A stretch of 64,000 nucleotides of DNA from Panicum virgatum (Eukaryota; Streptophyta; Magnoliopsida; Poales; Poaceae), in NCBI RefSeq assembly GCF_016808335.1, contig NC_053146.1, forward strand, positions 12,717,015 through 12,781,014, given 5' to 3'. The notes below the pieces were generated by a model that saw nothing but the letters and a program-made list of their open reading frames with translations, did no database searches and was not told where the DNA came from. The position numbers were made by a program, and so were the translations under genes. Below, piece after piece: positions 53,460 to 63,713 of this stretch. How positions within the stretch are numbered: position 1 is the stretch's first letter; the number at the start of each line of letters is the position of its first letter.

Positions 53460-54920
53460 TGCAGCAGGGCGACAATACAGAGCCAACCGATCAGACCGCT
53501 ACCTCTGACCGGTCAGACCGGCCGACCAGTCAAATCGATGCATCAGAACAGTCAGACCGGTCCAGCGCAGACTCACTGCAGTAGTGCATCGAGCACTATC
53601 GGGACAAGGCGAACGATATGTGCGAGGCCATTGAGGACTTCGGTGATTTTGATAAATTGGGCCAAGGTCTTATGTTGGCTAATCCATTAGAAAAAGTAGA
53701 TATTGGAGATGGTTCTATTCCTAGGCCAATTTTTGTAAATGCAAACTTATCAGATGATTGTAAAGCTGATTTAATAAAGTTATTGAAAGAATATATCAAT
53801 TGTTTTGCATGGGAATACTCTGAGATGCCTAGTTTGAGTCGTGATTTGGTTGAGCATCGGCTGCCAATCATGGCCGGTTTTAGACCTTATAAACAACCTT
53901 CTAGGTGTTTTAATCCCGTTATGTATGACCGAATAAAAGAAGAAATCAATCGTTTATTAGATGATGGATTTATTCGGTCTTGTCGTTATGCGGAGTGGAT
54001 CTCTAATATTGTGCCCGTTGAGAAGAAAGATTCGGGCAAGATTAGAGTATGCATTGATTTTAGAGATTTTAATAAAGATACTCCCAAAGATGAATATCCT
54101 ATGCCTATAGCCGATATATTGATCAATGAGGCTTCTGGACATCGTGTTATCAGTTTTCTTGATGGTAATAAGGGTTAAAATCAAATATTTATTGCCGAAG
54201 AAGATACGTCTAAAACGGCCTTTAGATGTCCTAGTTTTGTTGGTTTGTTCGAGTGGGTTGTTATGACTTTTGGATTAAAGAATGCTGGTGCTACTTATCA
54301 AAGAACTATGGATTTGATCTTCCATGATTTACTTTGTATTATATTGGAGGTCTATATTGATGATATTGTAATTAAATCGGCCGGCTTGAGTCATCATTTG
54401 ACTGATTTAAGACTTGCTCTTGAGAGGATGTGTCAATATGGATTGAAGATGAACCCACTCAAGTGTGCTTTTAGTGTATCTGCTGGAAAGTTCTTGGGTT
54501 TTATTATTTTTGAGAAAGGCATAGAGATTGATCCAAAGAGAATTGAAGCCATGAAGGAAGTGGATGCTCCTGCTTGCAAGGACTTGCAAAAGTTTCTAGG
54601 CAAAGTGGATTTCTTGAGAAGATTTATATCTAATTTGTCCGGAAAGATTGATACTTTTACTCCTATTCTTCGGTTAAAAGATGAAGCAGAATTTACTTGG
54701 TGGGCAGAACAGCAAGAAGCTTTTGAGAAGATCAAGAAATATTTGTCTTCACCACCGGTTCTCAAGGCGCCTAAGAGAGATATTCCTTTTAGACTTTATG
54801 TGGCTGCTGAAGACAAAGTTATTGGTGCTGTTTTGACTCAAGAGACTGGGGGAAAGGAGTATATCATTACATATGTTGGCTGACGGCTTATTGATGCGGA
54901 AACAAGATATACATTTATTG
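53460..54920 (+). pseudogene. pol: Element 5 reverse transcriptase and RNase H
   Basis: RT is recognisable from GFRPYKQPSRCFNP through WISNIVPVEKKDSGKIRVCI. LDGNKG is followed by a stop where the SGYNQI box should start (54176-54178), then NQIFIAEEDTSKTAF, ATYQRTMDLIF and the intact catalytic YIDD (about 54353-54364). RNase H motifs start at about 54780 (FRLYVAAEDKVIGAVLTQE), followed by a stop at 54881. A short repeat-derived linker (53487-53570) precedes RT. Confidence 0.9.
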
Positions 54921-54927
54921 AGAAGTT

Positions 54928-56067
54928 GTGCTTATCATTATACTATGCTTGCATCAAGTTGAGGCATTATCTTTTATCAAGTACTTGCATAGTTACTTGT
55001 CAAGCGATGTTATTAAGCATATGCTACAAAAGCCGATTTTGAGTGGTAGAATCGGAAAGTGGGCTTATGCACTTGTTGAATATGATTTAGCCTATGAATC
55101 TTTAAGAGTTGTTAGAGGCCAAATTGTAGCGGATTTCATTGTTGAACATTGGATTAATGATGAGAATGATTTGAAAGTCGGCTATGTTAGTTGTACACCA
55201 TGGAAGTTGTTCTTTGATGGATCGGCTTGTGATGATGGTCAAGGAATTGGTACCATTCTGGTTTCTTCGAGTGGTACTATTTTTGAGTTCTTAAACCAGT
55301 TGGAAGAGGAATGCACGAATAACCAAGTTGAGTATGAAGCACTTCTATTTGGCTTGGAATTCTTGAAATCAATGGGTGTTAAACATGTGGAGGCTTATGG
55401 TGATTTACTTCTGGTGGTGCAGCAAGTATCCAAGGTATGCCAATGTTATAACGGATCTTTAAATGTATATCTTGATAGATACCTTAATATTATCTCTTGT
55501 TTCGATGAGTTTGTGATTCGACATATTCCAAGACATAGTAATAAGAAGGCAAATGCTCTGGCTCAGCAAGCGTCTGGCTACAATGTTACTAAGAAATATT
55601 TTAACATGAGAAGGCTGATGCGAGCAACAGCCGAGTTGCTGGTTCTGGACGAACTGGTCAGACCGGATACTCTGACCGGTCTGACCGCCCAGACTGGTTT
55701 GACCGGTCCAGAGATCGGTCTGACCGGTCAGCTTGCTGAAAACAGCGAGTCGGCCGATTTCTCCAATTTCAAAGGGAATGCCGAGGTTGCTGATTGGAGG
55801 GTGCCTATTGTGGCATATTTAAAGGACCCTAGTCATGGTGCAGAGAGGAATATTTGGCGTTTGGCATTTAAATATATTTTGATTGACGATGAGCTTTATC
55901 GTCGAACCACCGAAGATGTACTTCTCAAGTGCTTAGGTTCTGATCAGGCCCATATTGCTATGGGAGAAGTTCATGAAGGTGTATGTGGTACACATCAATC
56001 AGCTCCTAAAATGAAGTGGTTGCTTAGGAGAGCCGGTTTTTATTGGCCAACTATGATGGCAGATTGA
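54928..56067 (+). pseudogene. pol: Element 5 archaic RNase H and integrase N-terminal part (379-codon open frame)
   Basis: After the normal RNase H, LSGRIGKWAYALVEYDLAYE leads into the archaic RNase H domain: KLFFDGSACDDGQGIG, NNQVEYEALLFGLEFL and RHIPRHSNKKANALA. A linker encoded by ACCGGTC repeats (55653-55735, read as TGLTAQTGLTG) joins it to the integrase N-terminus (HQSAPKMKWLLRRAGFYWP). The frame ends with a stop at 56065, where relatives continue with the C-x2-C of the zinc module. Confidence 0.88.
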
Positions 56068-57026
56068 TTTAGATATTATATAGGGTGTGAAAAATGTCAG
56101 CGATTTGGTAATATTCAGTTAGTGCCTGTTGCGTTATTTCATCCTATAATCAAGCCATGGCCGTTCAGAGGATGGGGGTTAGATTTCATTGGTCAAATTA
56201 ATCCCCCTTCTTCAAAGGGACATCGCTTCGTGTTGGTGGCTACGGATTACATCTTGAAGAATATGACACATCAGGAGGTAATTGAGTTTATTACGGAACA
56301 TATTATTCATAGATTCGGCATTCCTCAAACTTTGACAACAGATCAAGGTTCATCTTTTATTTCAAAGAAGGTACGTGATTTTGCCGAATCTTATAAGATC
56401 AATATACTCAATTCATCTCCATACTATGCTTAGGCCAATGGTCAGGCCGAGTCTAGTAATGAGATCTTGATAAAGCTCATCAAGAAGAAGATAGAAGAAA
56501 ATCCCAGAAGGTGGCATGAGGTACTATCTGAAGTATTGTGGGCACATCGTATATCTAGACATGGTGCTACTAAGGTTACTCCTTTTGCGCTTGTATATGG
56601 TCAAGAGGCCGTTTTGCCTATTGAGGTAAATCTGGACGCTTATAGATTGGCTAAGTAAAATGACCTTACCGCTGTTGATTACTATGACTTGATGATGGAC
56701 AATATTGATGAAGTAAGTGACAAACGGTTGCAAGCTTTGAAGGAAATTGAGAATGATAAGCTTCGGGTGGCAAGAGCTTACAACAAGAAGGTAAGAGCAA
56801 AATCTTTTCAGTTGGTGAGCTAGTTTGGAAGACAATATTGCCTCTTGGGACAAAGAGCAACAAGTTCGGCAAGTGGTCGCCAAGTTGGGAAGGACCATAC
56901 AAGATCATCAAGGTTATCTTCGCCAATTCTTATATGGTGGAGATGATGCAAGAAGAATGTCTTCCAAGGACTCTTAATGGAAGATACTTGAAGAAATATT
57001 ATCCCAGCGTATGGCAAGACTTTTGA
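56068..57026 (+). pseudogene. int: Element 5 integrase core and C-terminus
   Basis: Zinc module end YYIGCEKCQRFGN, then the catalytic core: WGLDFIGQI, TTDQGSSFI, and a stop (56431) at the place of Gln in the HPQ-type motif before ANGQAESSN with the catalytic Glu. Another stop at 56656 and a frameshift near 56820 follow. The C-terminal GKWSPSWEGPYKIIKV and the ending NGRYLKKYYPSVWQDF (57026) are the usual Tat-type tail. Confidence 0.88.
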
Positions 57027-57167
57027 AGACGAAGACGGCAGGTATAAGAGTATCACCCTTAGCATTATTTTTAGCCTTGTACTTTCTGTATAAATTTATG
57101 TATTTAGGCTAGTTTCTGGTACTTGCTTTTTCGCTTGCAAAGCTCACCAAAAAGTCAGGGGGGCATA

Positions 57168-57663
57168 TGTTGGCAGCCAAAATTGGCAAAGTGCGCGACC
57201 GACCGGTCAGACCGGTCTGGCACTGTGTAATCCGAGCCTAGTTAGATTTCCTTTGTAAGAGTCCGTTTGTAACCCGATTTGGAAGGAGTAAGCTCTCCGG
57301 CCTATAAATATAAAGGCCACGGTCGATTGAGGTTTTTCTACCCAATCGAATCAAACAATTTACAATTTTCCTATTTTTCTCCAAACTCTAGCTTTTCCAA
57401 TCTCGTGCTGTTCTTTGCTCATCTCGACGGCATTCAAGGGCGTCTTGGGTGGCCTGCTGACTCCAAGACAACTCTAGATCCGCGAGCTCTGACGGGGTCC
57501 CTCCCGAGCTCATGGTTTTAGGTTTTCGCGAAGCTGTCTGCGCCTGACCGGTATGGCCGGTTGGCGCGACCGATCTGACCGGTCGCCAGGGATCTTCGTC
57601 AGGTTCTGATTGTTGCGATTCGTGTGTTCTAGCACTTGTGTGTTGACCAATCCTGCATCAACA
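57168..57663 (+). repeat. 3' LTR of element 5
   Basis: TGTTGGCAGCC to CCTGCATCAACA, preceded by the purine tract GTCAGGGGGGCATA. Collinear with the 5' LTR with dozens of substitutions, so the insertion is not recent. Confidence 0.95.
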
Positions 57664-58690
57664 CATCCCACTCATCCTTTCTCCCCTCTCATTTTCCTCC
57701 CCACGCCTCCCCCCTCCACCTCATCCGCTCTTCTTGCTCATCATGGCCAAGGCCAGTAGCCTGTTCCGTGTGGGGGTGGCTGGACCGCGCGGCTGGTGGC
57801 TGGATCTACGCTCTGCTAGCTATTTCCACTGTGTGAGGTGTTGGGGGCTGGTTGGCCACACCGGCCGCGGCCGTTCCCGACACCGGACGGTTGTCGCCGT
57901 CACTCGCTCCCAATCCTCGCCAAAGTGGGCACGCGAAGTAGGTGGCAGCGGTGTGCCTGCAGGTCGGAATGCCGGATCCAGGACCGGTGAGACCGGATCC
58001 AGCCTCGCCAATCGGTGTGATGGCAGGATGCAAGACTCTACACGAGGTGTGGCTCGGCGCGGCTGCGACTATCCGCGGCCGTTCGAGGGTGTGCATCTTG
58101 TCGCAGATTTGGTGGCAACACCTGTGGCCACCATGCGGTGGTGAACGGCCGGTGGCATCGTAGCATGCCTCACGGTGGACTGACTCCAAGTACCGGCAAT
58201 GTGGTGGAGGCGTGGCCTTTCTAGTAGTCAGTGCTACCCGTGCTGAGATGTGATGGCAGCATTGTGGTAGCATGGCCTGCGAAGACTTGATTGTTCATCA
58301 GGGATATCATGGTGATGTGGCTGATGGCGACCAAATGGGAGCATTCAACGGCGTCATGGTGGCATGGCTGGCGGCGCTGGCCATCTCATGCATCTCAGCT
58401 CAGCTTCTGGTGGGATCGCTGGAGGTCTAGGTGAAAACCTGGATGACGACGTCTGCGGATGCCGTCCCCTCCTTGGAGGCTGTCTTCTCTTAGTACCTCA
58501 CCATCTTTGGGCTGGTGTCGATGTGCCCTTGTGGCATGTGTTTCCTGAAGGCAACGCTAGGCATTTCCGACATGGTGGTTGGGCTTCTTTCGGCTAGCTG
58601 CGGTAGGGGTATTTCCTTTTTGCTTTCTTCTTTTTATTTTTCTTTCTTTTCCAAAAATAAAAAACATAAAAAAGTTGGTGGGTGTGGGGT
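57664..58690. other. GC-rich intergenic DNA, no recognised gene
   Basis: Starts with the second copy of CATCC. Frames such as 57734-58144 are open but resemble no family and have no codon pattern that would set them apart. The stretch has many GGTGGC(A/G) words and might be an old repeat. Confidence 0.5.
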
Positions 58691-58697
58691 GGCTCAT

Positions 58698-58995
58698 GTT
58701 GACGTCCCAATCCGACTGATCAGAATTTGCGGAGGCTTGTGTCGATGACCTAATCCGACTGATCCGGGTATCGTTTAGGCTCGTGTCGATGTCCTAATTT
58801 GACCGGGCAGAGTGAGTATAGGCTCGAGTCAAAGATCCAATCTGATAGGGCAAAGTAAGTTGAGGCTTGAATCAATGTCCCAATCCGACCAGGTAATGGT
58901 TGGAGATGAGCTTGTCGGGCACGTGTTTATGCCCCAAGTAGTTTCGTTAGAGTTGTGAGGCACGTGCTGATGCCCCAATCTAGTTGGCCGGTGTT
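58698..58995. repeat. Degenerate tandem repeat, about 50-60 bp unit
   Basis: Units of the form GGCT(C/T)G(T/A)GTCGATG(T/A)CC(T/C)AATC, then CGAC(T/C)G, recur at about 58698, 58738, 58786, 58830 and 58876. More decayed copies lie to about 58980. Non-coding. Confidence 0.7.
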
Positions 58996-59016
58996 GCTCT
59001 ATAGCTTTTTTCCATT

Positions 59017-59797
59017 GAGTAAAGTCCATCATCGGTCCTTAAACTTGTACCGTTGTTTCATCCCGATCCCTAAACATGCAAATCGATCGTTTAGGTCCTC
59101 AATATTCATCTGGATTATCTCGGTCCTTAAAACTTTTTCGGTTGTGTCATCTCAGTCACTAAACTTAAAAATCACCCGTTCATATCCTTAAACTTGTTCA
59201 CTTGTGTCGTCTCGATCCCGAAACTTGATTTTGAATCTTATCTAGGTCAAAATAATATGATCTAAAAATTCAATGTCAAAAAATAATTTATAACTTTTTC
59301 ATATAAACTATAATGAAGATAAACTTTATATCAAAATTGTAGCCTCAACATGTTCTATAAATTTATAGTTGAAAAGTTTCTGAACTAAACTATTTAGGGT
59401 CCCAAAATATTGTTGTAAGTCTATAAATTTTGAATATTTAAAATTTAAAATTAAAATTTTGGACAGTAAACGACTTCAAATAAAAAGATTTTCATCTACA
59501 AAGTTGTAGACCATGTCAAGGGCTATAAATTCGAGTTCATAGGAAAAAGTTCTAAATTGTTTTTTAATATAGAGCTTTTAGATAGCCCTATTTTGACCCA
59601 GATGAGACTCAAAAGTAAGTTTAGGGACCGAGATGACACAACTGAATAAGTTTGAGGACCTCAATATGTGATTTCTAAGTTTAGGGACCGGCATGACACA
59701 ACGAAACAAGTTTGAGGACCTAAATGGTCAATTTGCGAGTTTAGGGACTAGGATGACACAGCCGAACAAGTTTAGAGACTGGTGATGGACTTTACTC
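59017..59797. mobile_element. Non-autonomous Mutator-like element (MULE MITE)
   Basis: Termini GAGTAAAGTCCATCATCGG (59017) and CTGGTGATGGACTTTACTC (to 59797) begin long inverted repeats of more than 150 bp, carrying variants of TCCTTAAACTTG and GATGACACA. Flanks TTTTCCATT (59008-59016) and TTTTCGATT (59798-59806) form a 9-bp duplication with one change, as expected for Mutator-like transposition. The centre is AT-rich, without coding. Confidence 0.9.
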
Positions 59798-60314
59798 TTT
59801 TCGATTTGTTGTTTGTCCAATCTGGGTTTCATCTGGTTTATAATATAATCGCCATCTGTCTGATTCATTTTTAAAAAAGAGTTAAATGCATGGCAGGCCC
59901 TTAAACTTGTAGGGCTATGTCATCTAGGTCCATCAACTTTGAAAATGCATTTTTGGGTCCCTAATCTAATCAAATCGTGTACGGCAGGTCCAAAGCACCA
60001 CTGGGGCGCTTTTTAGCCAACGTGGCCATGCCAGCGTGGCGTCCAGCTCGTTTTTGGCAACACGTGAGGAGAGCTGATGGGTGCGGTAATTATGCACGTT
60101 GCCCCCTATTTTACATGGCCTTGACATAAGTCACCCTCTCCTCTCTCGAGTTCGTCGCGCTGGGAGCGCAGGTGACCAAGGGCGGCGGCGACGAGGATCA
60201 AGCAGAATCGGCGGCGAGCTCCGAGGAATGAGGAAGGAGGAAGGAGGAAGGATCGAGGGGCACCTATGGCGCGCGGAATCCCTCGAGGACTGGTGGCCGC
60301 GGCGAATCGGCGCC

Positions 60315-63300
60315 ATGGCGCCTTCGTTGCGGCGGGAAGGGGAACAGCCACCCGTGTATGGTGAGTTAATCGGAACCCTAACCAGTGGAATTTGCATTTG
60401 TTTGGCGTTGCTGGGCGTTGTTGAGTGGATGTATTTGTAGGTTTCAATTGAAATCATCATTTTTGAGTTGGTTAGGGTTTTGTTTTGTACTGATTATTTT
60501 CCACTGCTAAAGAACTAAAACTGTGAAATTGGTGTGGTATATGCAATGTAGGGGCTGACAGTGATGAGTTCACGATTATGTTGCACCATGGGGGTTTCTT
60601 TGTTGGGCAGGGTTCTAATCGAGCATATGTGGATGGCAAAGTCAGTTACTTTGATCATTGTGAGGCAGATAGTTGGTCTACTTTGTGGTTAGATGATTTT
60701 CTTGAGCAGCTTAATTACCTAAAGAGTTCAACTTACAAGGTTTACTGGTTGCTTCCAGGGAAGAATCTTTCAGATGGTCTTAGAATTGTAAGTTGTGATG
60801 CTGACACACTGGTGATGATGTCTGTGGTGCACAAGTTTAGACAGTTTGTGTTGTATGTGGACCATGATGACCATATTGCAGGCCTAAATTGGGAGGACAT
60901 AGTAGTAAATCCAATTGGTTCATTGCCAAATGTGTTAAGCCCTAGAAAAGTTGAATTTGTTGAGAAGAAAGAAAATGTGAAGCTACCAGATTTTTATTCC
61001 AACCTTGACAGCATTAAAGATGTTGAACAGTATTCTGGTGAAGGCAGTGACTCTGAGGATGAAGATTTTGTAGACAGTGATTATGATATGGAAGACGATG
61101 ATGATCTTTTCTGGGACAATGTTGATGAAGTTGTGGATGAAGGAATTGGCAAGGGGAAGAGAATTGGAAAAGGAAAAGGGCTAGCTGTTTTAGAGGAGGA
61201 GGAACTGTCAACAGATGAGGATGATTTGCAGGCACCAGACTCTGATGGTGAAGGTCAGATTAGGATGGGGTTCAAGTCATTCAGGGCAGTGGATATGCAG
61301 AACCCAACATTTAAGGTGGGAATGTTGTTTGAGACAGTTGAGCAGCTAAGGAAGGCAATCACAGAATATAGTTTGAAGGAGAGGGTTGAGATAAAAATGC
61401 CAAGAAATGAGAAGAAAAGGCTAAAGGCACACTGTGCAGATGGATGTCCTTGGGGACTTTATGCTTCACATGATAGTAGAGCTAATGGGCTAGTGGTGAA
61501 AACATATTGTGGTCAACATAATTGTCAGAAACATTGGGTCCTCAAGAGGTGCACCTCAAAATGGCTTGCAGAAAAGTACCTAGAATCATTTAGAGCAGAT
61601 CAAAAGATGTCACTGAGCAATTTTGCTAGAGTTGTTCAAAAGGATTGGAACATGACACCATCAAGGTCTAAGCTTGCAAGAGCTAGAAGACTTGCAATGA
61701 AAGAGGTACTTGGTGATGAGGTAGAGCAATACAAGTTTCTTTGGGACTATGGACATGAATTGAGGAGGAGCAACCCTGGGAGTATCTTCTACCTTAACCT
61801 GAATGGAAACATATTTAGCACCTTGTACCTGTCACTTGATGCTTGCAAAAGAGGTTTTTTGAGTGCTTGCAGATCTATCATATGCCTCGATGGATGCCAC
61901 ATCAAGACTAAATATGGTGGACAAATTCTGACTGCAGTTGGTATGGATCCTAATGACTGTATCTTTCCAATTGCATTTGGGATTGTTGAGGTAGAGTCAC
62001 TAGCTTCATGGAAATGGTTCCTGCAGACTCTGAAAGAAGATCTTGGCATTGACAACACAATTCCATGGACAATTATGACAGACAAGTCTTATCCCAGCCG
62101 TGCAGCAAGTGTTTCCAGATTCAGAGCATAGGTTCTGCGTTAGACACCTGTACTCCAACTTTCAGATGCACTTCAAAGGTGAAAATTTGAAAAATCAGTT
62201 GTGGGCTTGTGCATGGTCTAGCAATGTAGTTCAGTGGAACAAAAACATGGAAATGATGAGGGAGCTAGACTCTGCAAGTCATAAATGGTTACAGCAGATG
62301 CCACCACAAACATGGGTTAGAGCATTCTTTAGTACTTATCCCAAATGTGACATCCTACTAAACAACAACTGTGAGGTCTTCAATAAATACATCCTGGATG
62401 CAAGAGAAATGCCTGTACTTAGCATGTTAGAACAGATCAAATCTCAGTTGATGACAAGGCACTATAACAAAGGGAAAGAGGTTGGAGATCTATGGGATGG
62501 ACCTATATGCCCCAAGATTAGAAAGAAGTTGCAGAAAAATACTGAATTTGCTAACATTTGCTATGCTCTACCTGCTGGAAAGGGTGTTTTTGAGGTGCAG
62601 AGCAAAACCAACAAGTATATTGTTGACATTTTCCTAAAGAAGTGTGACTGCAGAAGGTGGGATCTCACTGGCATACCATGCTCACATGCCATATCATGCT
62701 TGAGGCATGAAAGAATCCCTCCTGAGTCAGTGGTTAATGAATGCTACTCCTCAGCTAGCTTCATGATGGCATATGGTAACACCATTTGGCCATGCAAGGA
62801 TAAGAGTGCCTGGGTGAAAGTTGATGCAAGTGAAGTGCTCCCACCTGTTTATGAGAAAAAGGTTGGTAGGCCACCCAAATCAAGAAGGAAACAACCATAT
62901 GAAATTCAAGGTCCAAGTGGTCCTAAGCTGACAAAGCATGGGGTCATCATCACCTGCAGGTACTGTGGGAAATCTGGGCACAACAGAGCTACTTGTGATC
63001 TTAGAAAGCAAAGGAAAGAGTCTGCTGATTCAGCACTTCCAGATGAGGAAATACCTGCCAATTCTGCCGGCCAAGGTAGTAGTGCTGGGCAAGAGTATGC
63101 TGATTCAGCACTCCCAGATGAGGAAATTACACATGATGAACCAATTATATCCCAGGTAACAAAGCTACATCAAGATAAAGACTGCAATTATATCATATTT
63201 CAAATCTTAGCAATGTTCATTTTCTGTAGGTGTCCATGTTTGTGGACGACACTGGTGGGCCCTTGTTCTCCCAGCTAAGCTCTACAATGGCTTCTCAAAT

Positions 63301-63576
63301 GATGGCAGAGGTAGTGCCATTTAACTATCAATGCCAACAACTGTTTGTCCTATTAACTATCAAACTTGTCTCTTGCAGTCTACACAAACAAGAACAATTG
63401 AAGCACAACCTTTGCCAGAGCCATCTTTCATTATGTCCAATATCCCAGCAGCAAGACCAATGCCACCTACTACAGCAACAAAGGCTAGAAGATCAAGGGC
63501 AAGCAAGCGCAAGACCAATGCACCAAAAAAGGCTAAATCTCCAAAGAAGGCAAAGGCTCCAAAGAATGATGCATGA
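60315..63576 (+). pseudogene. MULE transposase (MURA-type), one frameshifting deletion
   Basis: Exons 60315-60360, 60552-63155 (broken at about 62087), 63230-63310 and 63379-63576. Introns are GT-AG and phases agree. An upstream in-frame ATG at 60228 is possible. The N-terminal domain reads DEFTIMLHHGGFFVG, followed by a long acidic stretch. The DNA-binding domain has FKVGMLFETVEQLRKAITEY with CADGCPW and CGQHNC. The catalytic domain has the first Asp in CLDGCHIKTKYGG and the second in IMTDK. Right after TDK (62086) the frame shifts by a missing piece of about 8 nt, then runs on (VFPDSEHRFCVRHLYSNF), with a SWIM zinc finger CDCRRWDLTGIPCSH (about 62645) and a CCHC knuckle CRYCGKSGHNRATC (about 62961). 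The C-terminal tail is Lys/Arg-rich. Apart from that lesion the frame is clean. Confidence 0.9.
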
Positions 63577-63633
63577 AGGCACATTTCAAAGCTTTTGTAT
63601 AGCAGGACCATAAACAATGCCATAGTTCTTGCA

Positions 63634-63713
63634 GTGACTGTGATGCTTTTGTATAGCTACATCACATACTTTTGTGACTGTGATGCTTTTGTATAGCTAC
63701 ATCACATACTTTT
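63634..63713. repeat. Perfect 40-bp tandem duplication 3' of the transposase gene
   Basis: 63634-63673 and 63674-63713 are identical (GTGACTGTGATGCTTTTGTA...). The perfect identity implies a recent event. Confidence 0.9.

Larger units (their letters stand above)
48905..57663 (+). mobile_element. Element 5: full-structure Tat-clade Ty3/Gypsy element, mutated
   Basis: 8759 bp with LTRs 48905-49401 and 57168-57663 and a perfect duplication CATCC (48900-48904, 57664-57668). Order is primer-binding site, gag, protease, RT, RNase H, archaic RNase H, integrase, purine tract. The archaic RNase H places it in the Tat lineage. GACCGGTC motifs are present in both LTRs and in at least six places inside coding sequence. 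Many stops and a few frameshifts make this copy inactive, but every domain can be traced. It shares gag boxes, LTR tips and primer-binding site with the gag-only element 4. Confidence 0.94.

Noticed and set aside
48938..57590. CRISPR-like array of ACCGGTC repeats
   Set aside because: The context is a eukaryotic retroelement, spacing is irregular, many units lie in coding DNA, and there are no unique equal-length spacers or cas genes.
57734..58144. Protein-coding gene of 136 codons starting MLIMAKASS
   Set aside because: No recognisable domain, other frames on both strands are equally open, and it has no splice or promoter evidence.
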